Source: Arcanobacterium canis (lineage in GTDB: Bacteria; Actinomycetota; Actinomycetes; Actinomycetales; Actinomycetaceae). Taken from it: DNA of 64,000 bases. The notes below the pieces were generated by a model that searched no databases, was not told where the DNA came from, and saw nothing but the letters and a program-made list of their open reading frames with translations. Both the position numbers and the translations under genes were made by a program. The DNA lies in contig NZ_CP121208.1 in the NCBI RefSeq assembly GCF_029625435.1, forward strand, positions 744,001-808,000, written 5' to 3'. Shown here piece after piece: positions 26,599 through 36,922 of the stretch (position 1 is the stretch's first letter; each line of letters opens with the position of its first letter).

Positions 26599-28431
26599 TT
26601 AACGCCGCCGCGTGCCGAACAGTGACCGTGTGATTTCACGTGTGAGCGTTCGGCCCGCAGTGGTGATGATCGAATCCAGGATCGATGTGCGGCGCCGCTC
26701 GGAGCGTTCAGCTTCCTTTTGTGCCTCACGAGCTGCGCGTTCAGCAGCCTTTTGAGCAGCTTTTCGATCAGCTTCGGCCTGTTTTTCGAGTTCTTTGACC
26801 CGGCGTTCAGCTTCCTTCGCTGCGTCTGCTTGTGCCTTTTGAGCAGCTTCTTGAGCAGCCTTCTGCTGAGCTTGAGCTTCGATTCGTGCAGCGAGGAGTT
26901 CCGTTGCAGATTCTGGGTTCACCGCGTCTTTGTACTTTGGCAGAATCGGTGAGGTAGCTATCGCGTTATTGATCGCCGTGGCCGACGCGGCTCCCATGAC
27001 CGACGCCGGAGCCCAGATCTTCGTCGGTGCGACTGGCGATGGACGTCCTTGAGGATCGAGAACTGTCACGATCGCCTCTCCTGTGCCAAGGGAGGGCAAG
27101 AGCGATTCGAGATTGAGCTCCGGAGTGATCGGGAAGGTTTTGATAGTTTCTTTCAGTGCAGCCGCATCTTGAGGCGTGTGCGCGCGAAGTGCGTGCTGCA
27201 CTTTGGCGCCGAGCTGAGCGAGAACGTCTGCAGGAATATCCTTCGGTGTTTGCGTCACGAAGAAAATTCCCACGCCCTTGGATCGAATCAAACGGACGGT
27301 CTGGACCACCTGCGCCAGGAACTCCTTTGAAACACCAGTAAAAAGCAGATGCGCCTCATCGAAGAAGAAAACCAGTTTTGGCTTCTCAAGATCTCCGACT
27401 TCTGGAAGCACTTGGAAGAGTTCGGCAAGGAGCCACATAATGAACGTGGAGAACAACGCAGGTTGTGAACCGACGTCGGATAGTTCGAGCGAGGAAATGA
27501 CTCCTCTGCCATCAGTGCTGATGCGGAGAAAGTCGCTGACATCGAAAGCTGGTTCCCCGAAGAAGGAATCGGCACCTTGTGCTTGGAGAGCAGCGATCTC
27601 TCGCAAAATAACCCCGGCGGTTGACGAGGCAATTCCGCCGATATTGGCTAGTTCTGTTTTGCCGTCGTCGGAAGTCAGGAACTTAATAACATCGCGAAGG
27701 TCACCAAGGTCGATCAGAGCGAGTTTATTCTGATCCGCCCAATGGAAAATCAACGAGAGCGCAGATTCTTGTGTGCCGTTGAGACCAAGAACTTTTGATA
27801 GCAAGATGGGCCCGAAATCGGTAACGGTTGTGCGAATTGCTGCGCCGTTACCATTTCCTCCGAGTGTGAAGAGCTCGGTGGGGAAGGACTGGGGTGCCCA
27901 TGATTGGCCATTTGCCGAGGTACGGGCCATAAGTTTATCGCTTGACGTACCTGGTTCAAGGAGCCCGGTGAGGTCTGCCTTGATATCGGTGACGAACACG
28001 GGAACGCCGGCATTCGACAGTGATTCGGCGAAGAGTTGGAGTGTGCGGGTCTTTCCGGTACCCGTAGCACCGGCGACGAGGCCATGACGATTGAGCATAC
28101 CAATCGGAAGTTTCACCGGCACTGATGGTTGTGCTACGCCGTTGTCGATGTAGGAACCAAGGGTGAAAGTCAACCCCTCATAGGAGTAGCCCTGGGCGAC
28201 TTTCGCCGCATAACCACGTGCTACTTCAGGCGCGGATTCAGCTACCGGCTGTGAACTCAATGATGGCGTGTCAGAAGCAGATACGTCCCCATTCATTGGA
28301 GCAGAATTTTGCCTTGCAGCCGCGAGGGCGGCTTCGAGCTGGGCTTGTGCTGCTGCAGCCTTGGCAGCTGCAGCCTGAGCTTGTGCTTCGAGGGCCTCGG
28401 CTTGAAGGCGCTTAATTTCGGCTTCGTTCAT
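26599..28431 (-). CDS. HerA-like ATPase, DUF853 (YjgR) family
   Basis: A 610-residue P-loop ATPase. Residues 1 to about 40 are an Ala/Gln/Glu-rich coil. The core has YSYEGLTFTLGSYIDNG, Walker A GATGTGKTRTLQ, Walker B LVFFFDEAHLLF, and the FFVTQTPKDIPADVLAQLG region typical of DUF853. Residues about 505-585 are another Ala/Lys/Glu/Gln-rich coiled coil, before a basic C-terminus. Members are related to the DNA-translocating HerA/FtsK group, but their cellular role is not settled. Apparently monocistronic. Confidence 0.9.
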   Translation of the reverse strand: MNEAEIKRLQAEALEAQAQAAAAKAAAAQAQLEAALAAARQNSAPMNGDVSASDTPSLSSQPVAESAPEVARGYAAKVAQGYSYEGLTFTLGSYIDNGVAQPSVPVKLPIGMLNRHGLVAGATGTGKTRTLQLFAESLSNAGVPVFVTDIKADLTGLLEPGTSSDKLMARTSANGQSWAPQSFPTELFTLGGNGNGAAIRTTVTDFGPILLSKVLGLNGTQESALSLIFHWADQNKLALIDLGDLRDVIKFLTSDDGKTELANIGGIASSTAGVILREIAALQAQGADSFFGEPAFDVSDFLRISTDGRGVISSLELSDVGSQPALFSTFIMWLLAELFQVLPEVGDLEKPKLVFFFDEAHLLFTGVSKEFLAQVVQTVRLIRSKGVGIFFVTQTPKDIPADVLAQLGAKVQHALRAHTPQDAAALKETIKTFPITPELNLESLLPSLGTGEAIVTVLDPQGRPSPVAPTKIWAPASVMGAASATAINNAIATSPILPKYKDAVNPESATELLAARIEAQAQQKAAQEAAQKAQADAAKEAERRVKELEKQAEADRKAAQKAAERAAREAQKEAERSERRRTSILDSIITTAGRTLTREITRSLFGTRRR

Positions 28432-28583
28432 GGGGCTATCATACGTTTGATTCGTCAGATCGTGACCCTATTTCGTGCTCAGCGGAGCGAAAAACTTTTC
28501 CACAACGATTGTTCTGTCATTCACTCTCCACAGGACCTGCGCAAGTGTGACAGTGACGCGTGCTGTCCCTTCATACTTGTGCT

Positions 28584-29474
28584 ATGGACATACCACCGCC
28601 GCGGGCGATGCGTGGAATAAAGCGTGTGCCACAGCATCCCAGTGAATATCATGCGCACACATATGCCGATCCTGCTGTGCCCGAGAATCTGCCCGCAGAT
28701 GCAAGCGAAGAACAGGTTGGCATGGAGAGGGGGACGACGTTCGCCCGTGTTGCACTCAGCGCTGGCCTCGGCAACGACGTCGGAGCGCTGAGTACACCAC
28801 CGCCGCATCGACGTTTGTGGTGGGATGCGGCCAATGCGCGTCTGATCTCCCTGACACTTGTTGTCAGCGCACTCGTCGTCTGTGTCATTCTTGTGTGGAA
28901 TCGGCCGGGCCAAGCAATCGAATTTCCATCTGCACCGTCCCACAGCGCAATGCCTTCGGTGACGCCAGTTGCGATTCCCTCTGGGACGACCAACCAGCAA
29001 GAAAATCAAGCATCTCAGGTGGTGGTTTATGTATCTGGTGCAGTGAAAAAACCCGGTGTTGTCCGCCTTGACCCTGGCGCCCGCGTCGATGATGCCGTGC
29101 GTGCTGCAGGTGGTTTTGGGAAAGACGCGGACCCGAATGCGCTGAATCTGGCGGAAAAACTTGCCGATTCTGCGCATGTCCATGTGGCAGCTGTGGGAGA
29201 GAGCGCTCAAAGAGTTCAGTCTGGAGACAACGTCGCTGGTGGGCAGCACGGGAAAAATAAAGAAACTCGAGATTCAGGCAGCAGTGTCAACCTCAATACC
29301 GCCACCGCGAGCGATCTCGAATCAGTTCCTGGAATTGGGCCGGTGACTGCATCCGCAATTATTGAATATCGATCAAGCATAGGGTCATTTTCGTCAGTGG
29401 ACCAATTGCGCGAAGTCAGCGGTATCGGTGCGAAAACACTTGAAAAATTACGGCCACATATTCGTGTGTCGTAG
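28584..29474 (+). CDS. comEA: ComEA-like DNA-uptake/DNA-binding protein
   Basis: A 296-residue protein anchored by one membrane segment (LISLTLVVSALVVCVILVW). It has an SLBB domain outside (VVVYVSGAVKKPGVVRLDPG), a Gly/Ser-rich linker, and a C-terminal double helix-hairpin-helix (VNLNTATASDLESVPGIGP, then LREVSGIGAKTLEKLRPHI). In competent bacteria ComEA binds incoming double-stranded DNA and hands it to ComEC, encoded 46 bases downstream. The ATG at 28584 is preferred over an in-frame codon at 28560 because it starts the family-like hydrophilic N-terminus. Whether this organism is naturally transformable is not shown. Confidence 0.9.
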   Translation: MDIPPPRAMRGIKRVPQHPSEYHAHTYADPAVPENLPADASEEQVGMERGTTFARVALSAGLGNDVGALSTPPPHRRLWWDAANARLISLTLVVSALVVCVILVWNRPGQAIEFPSAPSHSAMPSVTPVAIPSGTTNQQENQASQVVVYVSGAVKKPGVVRLDPGARVDDAVRAAGGFGKDADPNALNLAEKLADSAHVHVAAVGESAQRVQSGDNVAGGQHGKNKETRDSGSSVNLNTATASDLESVPGIGPVTASAIIEYRSSIGSFSSVDQLREVSGIGAKTLEKLRPHIRVS

Positions 29475-29520
29475 CCGCGGATTTTTGTGGCAGGCGAGTG
29501 ATAGTCACATGGAGTGAGGG

Positions 29521-31044
29521 ATGACAGATTTACGTCTTGGACCACCTACCCTCGTCGTGTGGTGTGGGGCGTTGGCCCAATTACAGTCACTGTGGTGGAT
29601 GATCGGTGGCCTGATCGTCTGTCTGGCAACACTGATCAGGAATACTCCGCTCACAGCCACACTGCGGGTTTGCTCGGTGGCTTTGATCTGTGTGAATGTC
29701 ACTGGTGCAATCGCGACACACATCCACCATACTGATCCGCTCGGATCACACGCGCAGGTTGGCCATTATGCCCGCGTGATCATGTCAGTTGTTTCCCATC
29801 CTTCACGTCAAGGCGAGTACGTCCGTTTCCTTGGCCGCGCACACGCAGTCGAATATCACGGTCAGGGGAGGACAACGCATCTGTTGGTCAATGTCATGAC
29901 GCAGGAGCCAGTCGTTCTCGGTGAACAGCTTATCGTTCGAGGGAAACTTTCGGTCTCACCTCGTGGGGCAGGAAACGTCGTATTGCGTGGCACAGTGGAA
30001 GGACGTGTGCCACGCAATGCTTTTCTTTCGGCTGCTTCCACCGTGCGTAACGGACTACGAAACCACCTCGATTATGCTCAGCCAGATGTGGCAGCATTGC
30101 TCGTTGGTGTTGTCGTTGGAGATGATTCTCAGCTAGATCGCGGGATCAAAGATCACATGCGCGGCTTATCTCTTTCACATCTCACCGCCGTGTCCGGAGC
30201 GCATGTTTCGTTAGTGATCGGTGCAATTGTTTCACTCATCGGAATGCGGCGCCGGTGGCTCACGGCATTGAGCACATGCGGGGGTGTGCTGGCACTTTTG
30301 CTCCTGGTTGGCCCGGATTCTTCGGTTTTACGGGCTTTCTGGATGGGGCTTGGGGTATGCGTGGGGTTCGCATGTCGCCGGCCGGTAACGGCATTTCCAC
30401 TTCTGTGTATAACGGTGATCAGTGTGAGTATGTTCGATCCTGAATTAGCCAGTTCCTTCGGGTTTGTGCTGTCAGTGCTCGCAACAGCAGCCATTGTCAC
30501 CGTCGGGCGAAATACTAGCGTGGCACTTTCTTTCTTCCCGCACCCTCTGGGTGAGATGATTGCGATCCCGATGGTTGCTGGTCTGGCCACAGCTCCCGTC
30601 ATTGCACTGTTACAAAACCAAGTGAGTATCTGGGCAATACTTGCGAACATCGTTGTTGCCCCTGTTGTTGCACCACTGACGATTTCCGGATTAGCGGGCG
30701 CGGTTTTGCTCTCGATCCCAGGTTTAGCATGGTGTGGAGGACTCCTTGTCTGGGGCGCACAGCTGTGTACTCGTTGGATTTTGATCGTCACGGAGATTTT
30801 GACGGACTTTCCCTTGAGCGAAGTCCCAATTTTCGTGGCCATGGCAACTCATGCAGGGATTTTAGCTATTCTTTTGGTATTTTCTCGCCACCGACGAGTT
30901 CGCCAGGCGAACACTGAGGGCACCACTGATGACTGTGAACGAAAAAGTGTCATACCCTCATGGAATAATAGGGGACATGCAGTGGAACGAGATACAACCA
31001 GCGCCGGTCATCCTGATCAAATCAGAAGAACCGGTTTTCGCTGA
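29521..31044 (+). CDS. comEC: ComEC/Rec2-type DNA-uptake channel, short form
   Basis: A 507-residue polytopic membrane protein. It has three N-terminal membrane segments, a soluble domain (about 75-180), then the competence-domain core with DRGIKDHMRGLSLSHLTAVSGAHVSLVIG and further helices. Canonical ComEC proteins continue into a metallo-beta-lactamase-like domain; this one stops after the membrane domain with a short hydrophilic tail. The final 68 bases overlap the start of holA. Gene order comEA-comEC-holA is standard. The lack of the C-terminal domain may be lineage-typical or a truncation. Confidence 0.88.
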   Translation: MTDLRLGPPTLVVWCGALAQLQSLWWMIGGLIVCLATLIRNTPLTATLRVCSVALICVNVTGAIATHIHHTDPLGSHAQVGHYARVIMSVVSHPSRQGEYVRFLGRAHAVEYHGQGRTTHLLVNVMTQEPVVLGEQLIVRGKLSVSPRGAGNVVLRGTVEGRVPRNAFLSAASTVRNGLRNHLDYAQPDVAALLVGVVVGDDSQLDRGIKDHMRGLSLSHLTAVSGAHVSLVIGAIVSLIGMRRRWLTALSTCGGVLALLLLVGPDSSVLRAFWMGLGVCVGFACRRPVTAFPLLCITVISVSMFDPELASSFGFVLSVLATAAIVTVGRNTSVALSFFPHPLGEMIAIPMVAGLATAPVIALLQNQVSIWAILANIVVAPVVAPLTISGLAGAVLLSIPGLAWCGGLLVWGAQLCTRWILIVTEILTDFPLSEVPIFVAMATHAGILAILLVFSRHRRVRQANTEGTTDDCERKSVIPSWNNRGHAVERDTTSAGHPDQIRRTGFR

Positions 31045-31939
31045 TCGAGCTTGGGAACTTCTCAAGAGACAACTTCGTGAGCGCAATCCTCACACTGAAT
31101 TTGTTCGTCTCGATGCTGCGGCATATCAGCCAGGCCAGTTCCTGGCCTTGACCAGTCCTTCGCTTTTTGGTGAGCCTAAGTGTCTCTATGTCCCTGCGCT
31201 TGAAAGTCTTGATGCGCATTTGCAGGAGGACCTTTCTACTTATCTCGATTCTCCAGAACCTGACGTCGTCGTGCTGCTACGTCACAACGGTGGTGCGCGC
31301 GGGAAGAAGATATTAGAGATTCTCTCGTCCCAGGCCGTGCCAACGATCACTGTGCCGAAAGTCAAAACTGCGGCAGATAAGGCGACTGCCGTCGGGGATG
31401 TGGTTCGAGCACACAGGCGTCAGATGTCAGCGGATGCCGTCGGCGCGTTGGTTGACGCACTAGGATCAGACGTGCGGGAATTGCTTGCCGCGGTGTCGCA
31501 GCTTCTTGCTGATGTACAAGGCAGGATTGAGGAACACCACGTTCATACCTATTTCGCAGGGCGGCTTGAGGCGACGGGATTCAATGTTGCTGATGCCCTC
31601 GTTGCAGGACAGACTGCCCGGGCGGTGGGGCTCGCCAGACACGCCATGGCGACGGGGACGTCACCCGTCGCGGTCGTGTCAGCACTTGCGTTTTCTTTGC
31701 GTCAGATGGCACAGGTGCTTGGATCACGGTCCTCGAAGCTTGGGGTCAAAGTTCAGATGGCGCCATGGCAGATGGATCGAGCCAAGCGCAGCGTGCGAAA
31801 TTGGAGCGCCGCAGGAATTGGCCGTGCGATTGAATTAGTCGCGGCGGCGGATGCTGAGGTCAAGGGCGGATCACGTGATGCCAGTTTTGCCCTTGAACGC
31901 GCGATTATCCGGATTGGGCAGGTGCGCAAGGGAAGCTAA
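30977..31939 (+). CDS. holA: DNA polymerase III delta subunit
   Basis: About 320 residues. Features of the clamp-loader delta subunit are PVILIKSEEPVFADRAWELL at the N-terminus, SPSLFGEPKCLYVPALESLD, and the C-terminal collar helices (FNVADALVAGQTARAVGLAR, LRQMAQVLG). It opens the beta clamp during loading. AGGGGAC upstream supports the ATG at 30977. An earlier in-frame start at 30929 would add a tail without family resemblance. Translation is probably coupled to the overlapping comEC gene. Confidence 0.92.
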   Translation: MQWNEIQPAPVILIKSEEPVFADRAWELLKRQLRERNPHTEFVRLDAAAYQPGQFLALTSPSLFGEPKCLYVPALESLDAHLQEDLSTYLDSPEPDVVVLLRHNGGARGKKILEILSSQAVPTITVPKVKTAADKATAVGDVVRAHRRQMSADAVGALVDALGSDVRELLAAVSQLLADVQGRIEEHHVHTYFAGRLEATGFNVADALVAGQTARAVGLARHAMATGTSPVAVVSALAFSLRQMAQVLGSRSSKLGVKVQMAPWQMDRAKRSVRNWSAAGIGRAIELVAAADAEVKGGSRDASFALERAIIRIGQVRKGS

Positions 31940-32042
31940 ACTGGTCACCCAAACCTGGGACAAAGAGTGACGTAAGTCCTAAAATAACAGTGTATGACAT
32001 GTTCTGATACAGGAACGTGGAGAGAAATGAAAAGGAGATAAG

Positions 32043-33572
32043 GTGCGTATTGGAGTGCCGAATGAGTCTCGTGGTGACGAGGCCTTGGTCGCTACCACGC
32101 CTGATACTGTAGAAAAGCTCATCAAACTCGGCTACGAGGTCGTCGTCGAAAGTGGTGCAGGGGAACGGGCATCTTACCCGGACCAGCAGTATCAGGACGC
32201 AGGGGCAACCGTGACCTCTCGGGACGAGGTGTGGAAGAGCGACATCGTTGTTGCCCTCGATACCCCGCATGAAGAAGAACTCAATTTGATGGTGCAGGGA
32301 GCTACCCTCATCTCGAGGCTTGCACCAAAGCGCAGCGAACACACGATTGAAGCGCTCAGCTCTCGGGGGCTGACGGGATTGTCAATGGACATGGTCCCAC
32401 GTATTTCTCGTGCGCAGTCAATGGACGTGCTTTCGTCGATGGCAAATCTTGCCGGCTATCGTGCTGTGATCGAGGCAGCTCATGCCTACGGTCGGTTATT
32501 CGCAGGTCAGGTCACAGCAGCGGGAAAAATGCCACCAGCGAATGTTTATGTCATTGGCGCTGGAGTGGCCGGTCTTGCTGCAATTGGAACTGCGCACTCG
32601 ATGGGAGCGCAGGTATTCGCCACTGACGTTCGTGACGAAACCGCTGAACAAGTCGAATCGATGGGAGGAACATTCGTTCCCATCCCCGTCGCTGGCCAAA
32701 AGAGTGACGATGGTTATGCCAAGGAAATGACGCAGGATCAGGCGCGGGCAGCGAACGAGCTCTATGCTCAGCAGGCAGCTACGGCAGACATCGTGATCAC
32801 TACGGCGAATATCCCTGGCAGAACCTCTCCAATCTTGCTTGATGATGCGGCGGTCGCCGCAATGAAGCCGGGTTCGGTCATTGTTGACATGGCAGCTGCC
32901 AATGGTGGCAATGTCACGCTGACACAATCGGGCGAATCGATTGTTACTCCAAACGGTGTGACGATCATTGGATATTCGGACCTTGCGGGCCGTCTTCCTG
33001 CCCAAGCCTCACAACTATACGGGCAAAATGTCGTGAACTTTTTCACGCTCACTACTCCGCAAAAAGACGGTGTGCTGAATCTCGATCTCAACGATGACAT
33101 TGTTCGCCAGATGGCAGTGACTGTCGAAGGCAATGTCTACTTCCCACCCCCGCCCGTCAAGGTCTCTGCTGCTCCGGTGGTAAAACCCGCTCCACCTAGC
33201 GCGCCAGTTGTTGAACCTGAGCCACAAAGTTGGATGAAACGCTATTGGTGGACGGCAATTCCGGCACTCATTCTTGCAGGGATCATCTACGCTGCGCCTG
33301 CAGCGATTGCCTCTCATTTCATGGTATTTGCTTTAGCCGTCGTCGTGGGCTTCTATGTGATTACGAATGTCACGCATTCGCTTCACACCCCACTCATGTC
33401 GGTGACGAATGCGATCTCAGGAATTATCGTCGTCGGTGCAATTGTTCAGATTGGCTCGGATAATTTTGCCGTGCAAATCCTTGCCGCCATCGCAGTTGCA
33501 CTGGCATCCATTAACGTCTTCGGTGGCTTTGCGGTGACCGAACGTATGCTCAAGATGTTCCGGAGGAGTTAG
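32043..33572 (+). CDS. pntA: NAD(P) transhydrogenase subunit alpha
   Basis: A 509-residue subunit, the same size as E. coli PntA. The NAD(H)-binding domain I is complete ([48 protein letters not shown]-like [10 protein letters not shown], and [18 protein letters not shown]). A Pro/Val-rich linker and four membrane segments at the C-terminus follow. With PntB it couples hydride transfer from NADH to NADP+ to proton entry. AAGGAG precedes the GTG start. The gene pair sits between holA and rpsT, which are usually closer together in actinobacteria. Confidence 0.97.
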   Translation: MRIGVPNESRGDEALVATTPDTVEKLIKLGYEVVVESGAGERASYPDQQYQDAGATVTSRDEVWKSDIVVALDTPHEEELNLMVQGATLISRLAPKRSEHTIEALSSRGLTGLSMDMVPRISRAQSMDVLSSMANLAGYRAVIEAAHAYGRLFAGQVTAAGKMPPANVYVIGAGVAGLAAIGTAHSMGAQVFATDVRDETAEQVESMGGTFVPIPVAGQKSDDGYAKEMTQDQARAANELYAQQAATADIVITTANIPGRTSPILLDDAAVAAMKPGSVIVDMAAANGGNVTLTQSGESIVTPNGVTIIGYSDLAGRLPAQASQLYGQNVVNFFTLTTPQKDGVLNLDLNDDIVRQMAVTVEGNVYFPPPPVKVSAAPVVKPAPPSAPVVEPEPQSWMKRYWWTAIPALILAGIIYAAPAAIASHFMVFALAVVVGFYVITNVTHSLHTPLMSVTNAISGIIVVGAIVQIGSDNFAVQILAAIAVALASINVFGGFAVTERMLKMFRRS

Positions 33573-33575
33573 AAA

Positions 33576-35021
33576 ATGAACACAGTTGTTATTCTCTCAG
33601 CAGTGGTGTCACTGCAAACTCTGGCATACATCGTGGCGGCTTTGCTTTTCATCCTTGCATTGGCTGGACTATCGAAGCAAACTACTGCTGAGCGTGGAAA
33701 CCGCTTCGGCATTGCCGGAATGGCTTCCGCACTCATTGCGACGGTCATCCTCATCCTCACGGTGTCAGGTGAATTTGGCGGAGGGGCGCACCTGTCTCTC
33801 GTCTTGGTTCTCCTGATTCTCGCGATTACCGCAGGCGCAGTCGTGGGAATTGACAAGGCTCGAAAAGTCGAGATGACGGGCATGCCTGAACTTATCGCAC
33901 TATTGCATTCCTTTGTCGGTTTTGCCGCAGTGTTGGTCGGGTTCAACTCGTTTATCCTTCAGCCTGGAACTGATTCACCAGAAAATGCTTTTCACATGGG
34001 CGAAGTGGGCCTGGCAGTCTTCATCGGCGCGGTGACATTTACTGGTTCGATCATTGCGTACCTGAAACTCAGTGCAAAAATGAAGGGTGCGCCGCTCACA
34101 CTTCCTGGACGTAACTGGCTGAATCTTGGAGCAATCGCTGTCTCAGTGCTCCTCATTATCTGGTTCGCCCACACGCGCAGTGTTGGAATGGGAATGATCC
34201 CACTCATCGCTCTGACTCTTGTGTCTCTGGCACTTGGCGCGCATCTGGTGGCTGCGATCGGTGGCGGGGACATGCCAGTGGTCGTCTCCATGCTCAACTC
34301 TTATTCAGGTTGGGCGGCGGCAATGGCAGGATTCACGCTCGGTAACGATCTGTTGATCATCACTGGTGCGCTCGTTGGTTCATCAGGTGCATACCTGAGC
34401 TACATCATGTGCAAAGCAATGAATCGGTCATTCCTGTCTGTTATCCTCGGTGGTTTCGGTTCCGACGGCGGTGTCACCGGTGAAACGAAGGATTACGGTT
34501 CGCATTCGGAAATTTCCCCAGAGGAAGTCGCTGAACTTTTCAAGGATGCTAAACGAGTGGTGATTACTCCTGGCTACGGAATGGCTGTGGCTCAGGCACA
34601 GTATCCGGTGGCGACACTAACGCAGAAGCTCCGTGCGCTGGGTGTTGACGTTACATTTGGAATCCATCCTGTTGCCGGGCGCCTTCCCGGACACATGAAC
34701 GTCCTTTTGGCTGAGGCGAAGGTACCGTATGACATTGTTCTAGAAATGGATGAGATCAACGATGACTTACCAGATGTTGATGTGGTTCTCGTCATCGGCG
34801 CCAACGATACGGTCAACCCTGCGGCGGAAGAACCCGGTTCACCGATTGCTGGAATGCCAGTGCTCAAGGTGTGGGAAGCAAAGAAAGTCATCGTCTCAAA
34901 GCGCTCCATGGGCAATGCCGGCTATGCCGGAGTGCAAAACCCACTTTTCTTCAATGAGAACACGCAAATGATGCTCGGTGATGCGAAAGATTCAGTTGAG
35001 CGGATTAACGCTGCGCTCTGA
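33576..35021 (+). CDS. pntB: NAD(P) transhydrogenase subunit beta
   Basis: A 481-residue partner of PntA, three bases downstream. The first ~290 residues are membrane helices, including [21 protein letters not shown]. The rest is NADP(H)-binding domain III ([64 protein letters not shown]). Together the two subunits form a proton-driven source of NADPH. The genes are followed by a terminator shared with the convergent rpsT. Confidence 0.97.
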   Translation: MNTVVILSAVVSLQTLAYIVAALLFILALAGLSKQTTAERGNRFGIAGMASALIATVILILTVSGEFGGGAHLSLVLVLLILAITAGAVVGIDKARKVEMTGMPELIALLHSFVGFAAVLVGFNSFILQPGTDSPENAFHMGEVGLAVFIGAVTFTGSIIAYLKLSAKMKGAPLTLPGRNWLNLGAIAVSVLLIIWFAHTRSVGMGMIPLIALTLVSLALGAHLVAAIGGGDMPVVVSMLNSYSGWAAAMAGFTLGNDLLIITGALVGSSGAYLSYIMCKAMNRSFLSVILGGFGSDGGVTGETKDYGSHSEISPEEVAELFKDAKRVVITPGYGMAVAQAQYPVATLTQKLRALGVDVTFGIHPVAGRLPGHMNVLLAEAKVPYDIVLEMDEINDDLPDVDVVLVIGANDTVNPAAEEPGSPIAGMPVLKVWEAKKVIVSKRSMGNAGYAGVQNPLFFNENTQMMLGDAKDSVERINAAL

Positions 35022-35072
35022 TACGACAACGGCTTCCTGAGAAAAGGACTCGTAAGCGTGTGAAAATAAAGA

Positions 35073-35104
35073 TTGAGGGCCGGATCGAAAGATCCGGCCC
35101 TCAA
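35073..35104. terminator. Terminator between pntB and rpsT
   Basis: A perfect 14-base stem (TTGAGGGCCGGATC with its complement) has a GAAA loop. On the minus strand it is followed by TTTATTTTC, so it most clearly ends the rpsT transcript; it can also stop pntB read-through. Confidence 0.9.
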
Positions 35105-35122
35105 CGCGTCAGCGTGAGTGCA

Positions 35123-35389
35123 TCACTTGCCGAGCTTGGCAACCTGCTTTGCAAGCTTTGACTTGCGGTTGGCAGCCTGGTTCTTGTGAATGATGCCCTT
35201 CGAGACAGCCTTATCAAGCTTGCGCGAAGCAACCTTCAGCTCATCGGTAGCCTTCTCAGCATCGCCAGCGGCGATTGCTTCGCGGGTCTTACGGACGAGG
35301 GTACGCAACTCGGACTTGTAGCTCTGGTTGCGCACGCGGCGCTTCTCGTTGGTCTTGATACGCTTCTTTTGCGACTTAATGTTTGCCAC
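35123..35389 (-). CDS. rpsT: Small-subunit ribosomal protein S20
   Basis: An 88-residue, very basic protein beginning [17 protein letters not shown] after the Met, the hallmark S20 start. Its helical body ends with [20 protein letters not shown]. It binds 16S rRNA early in 30S assembly. In many actinobacteria rpsT is divergent from lepA; here about 21 kb of other genes lie between them. Confidence 0.98.
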   Translation of the reverse strand: MANIKSQKKRIKTNEKRRVRNQSYKSELRTLVRKTREAIAAGDAEKATDELKVASRKLDKAVSKGIIHKNQAANRKSKLAKQVAKLGK

Positions 35390-35659
35390 TTAATAACTCT
35401 TTCACTTCTCGTACGTGCGCTTGCACGCACGAAACTGACATGGTCGTTGAGGGCTTGCCTGATCCGGACTGCCGGGCGTGGGGACACCCGTGGAAAGAAT
35501 CGAGGCCGAACTTTTCACCCGACCGAGCTCAAAGTCCAAGGAACAACACTACCAGTGAGCCTTGTTCTTTGGGAAGAAACGCGGGTAATCATGCCGTGTG
35601 GCGCGTCACCCTGCTTCAATCTTTGAGGTATGCTCGTGATTTAGTTGTTCTGGTGCCAA

Positions 35660-36313
35660 TCATTTGTCGCCAGAAACCGAGCGCAATCGCGCAATCACCT
35701 CGTCGAAAATATCGCGTTGGAGCTGTCCGCCTTCCCGGCGCACAGCATTTTCATGAACTACGAGCAGTCGATCCAGTCGTACTTCGCTTGGTCTGCCTTC
35801 TGGGTCCCAATTGCCGGTGCCGATATCCATCCAGTGCCTACCCCAACGGGCCTCTTGGGCAGCATCGAGATCGTGGTCTTTTGATGTTAATTGAGCGACG
35901 AATACATGATGTCCCTCTTGAGCGACCACAAGCACTGGGCGATCTTTGCCCCGGCCGTCATTTTCTTCATAGGGAATCCACGTCCAGACGACCTCGCCCG
36001 GATCAGGAGCGTCATCGTGAACGGGAGCATAAGAAAAGGTAGGCAGGCCAAGCATTGTGACGTCATACACTCGTGCCGCGTTGTTCGGTCCGGGGAATTG
36101 AGCACGCGTATGTGCTGTTCCGTCACCCCAGATTGGACGAGTCGTTACCTTCCCCGATGTGCGCGGGGCCGTTGACGACGCCGACGTCGGTCGCCCACGC
36201 TTTGGCCGTGGGTGATCGTGAGTGAGCCTGCGTTCGGCATCGCGCGCAGCCGTGCGAATGATTGAACGGCCAACGCGACGAAGAACGGAGGAGAGGATAT
36301 TCATGAACGCCAT
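35660..36313 (-). CDS. PemK/MazF-like protein with basic N-terminal extension
   Basis: A 217-residue protein. Residues 1 to about 95 are basic and low-complexity (Arg, Pro, Ser, Thr-rich). The C-terminal ~115 residues resemble the PemK/MazF fold, starting with DPGEVVWTWIPYEEN, then GRGKDRPVLVVA and QLTSKDHD. Classic toxins of this family cut RNA, but there is no antitoxin-like gene next to it and the extension is unusual for a toxin, so a housekeeping or regulatory role is equally likely. Similar long PemK-like proteins are common in actinobacteria. A second ATG at 36304 is possible. Confidence 0.7.
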   Translation of the reverse strand: MAFMNILSSVLRRVGRSIIRTAARDAERRLTHDHPRPKRGRPTSASSTAPRTSGKVTTRPIWGDGTAHTRAQFPGPNNAARVYDVTMLGLPTFSYAPVHDDAPDPGEVVWTWIPYEENDGRGKDRPVLVVAQEGHHVFVAQLTSKDHDLDAAQEARWGRHWMDIGTGNWDPEGRPSEVRLDRLLVVHENAVRREGGQLQRDIFDEVIARLRSVSGDK

Positions 36314-36364
36314 ATCTCTACCTGTGTTTCCTACTCTTATTGAGTGCTGAGCATGTGGTGCGAA

Positions 36365-36877
36365 TCAGTCATCGGGATCGACGTCGTCGGCTGACGCCGC
36401 ATCCCCGAAGAGTAGCTCTGTCAGCTCAAGGTTGACCTTCTCTACTTCAGGCACATCAGTAAGGAAAAGTGGGTTGCCAGCTGATGTCTCGAGAACGAGT
36501 GTGCCACAACCGAAAAGACGATCCATCAAATCACGCTCATACGAGACATTGGAAATTCGCGAGAGCGGGATATCATGCCCAGTTTTTGTCAGAATTCCGT
36601 TTCGAGTAATGACTCTCCGATCGGTGATGGTGTATGTGGCATTGAGCCATTGGAGAAGAGGAAACCCAACAAAGACCGCGAGAAGAATCAGCGCAGTGAT
36701 ACCTGCAGCGAGAGCACCCCACGGCCACAAGGAATCGGGGAGGAAAACCAGGCCCAGTACGCACAAGGCCACGATGATGATCCCCACAACGATATTCCCG
36801 GCGAGCGCTTTTGCGTGCTCGTGCATGTGTCGGATGACGCGTTCATCGCGTCCAAGAAGTTTCTGCGGAAATGCCAT
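36365..36877 (-). CDS. Bacterial PH-domain membrane protein
   Basis: A 170-residue protein with two membrane segments (about 27-47 and 55-75) followed by a bacterial PH (YdbS-type) domain: ATYTITDRRVITRNGILTK, then DIPLSRISNVSYERDLMDR and LVLETSAGNPLFLTDVPEV. The domain is cytoplasmic and its ligand is not known in most members. The C-terminus is acidic. The gene is 45 bases from the next membrane-protein gene on the same strand. Confidence 0.85.
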   Translation of the reverse strand: MAFPQKLLGRDERVIRHMHEHAKALAGNIVVGIIIVALCVLGLVFLPDSLWPWGALAAGITALILLAVFVGFPLLQWLNATYTITDRRVITRNGILTKTGHDIPLSRISNVSYERDLMDRLFGCGTLVLETSAGNPLFLTDVPEVEKVNLELTELLFGDAASADDVDPDD

Positions 36878-36922
36878 AGATCTATCGTGCCATGCGCGCC
36901 AGGTTTGCGGAATCTGAGAAAT

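Noticed and set aside
28496-28504. DnaA-box-like TTTTCCACA before comEA
   Set aside because: A single box with no cluster, AT-rich unwinding region or dnaA/dnaN genes is not enough to call an origin.
35390-35659. Possible tRNA or small gene between rpsT and the PemK-like gene
   Set aside because: I found no T-loop/acceptor pattern and no frame with a ribosome site; only short hairpins are visible, probably the rpsT leader.
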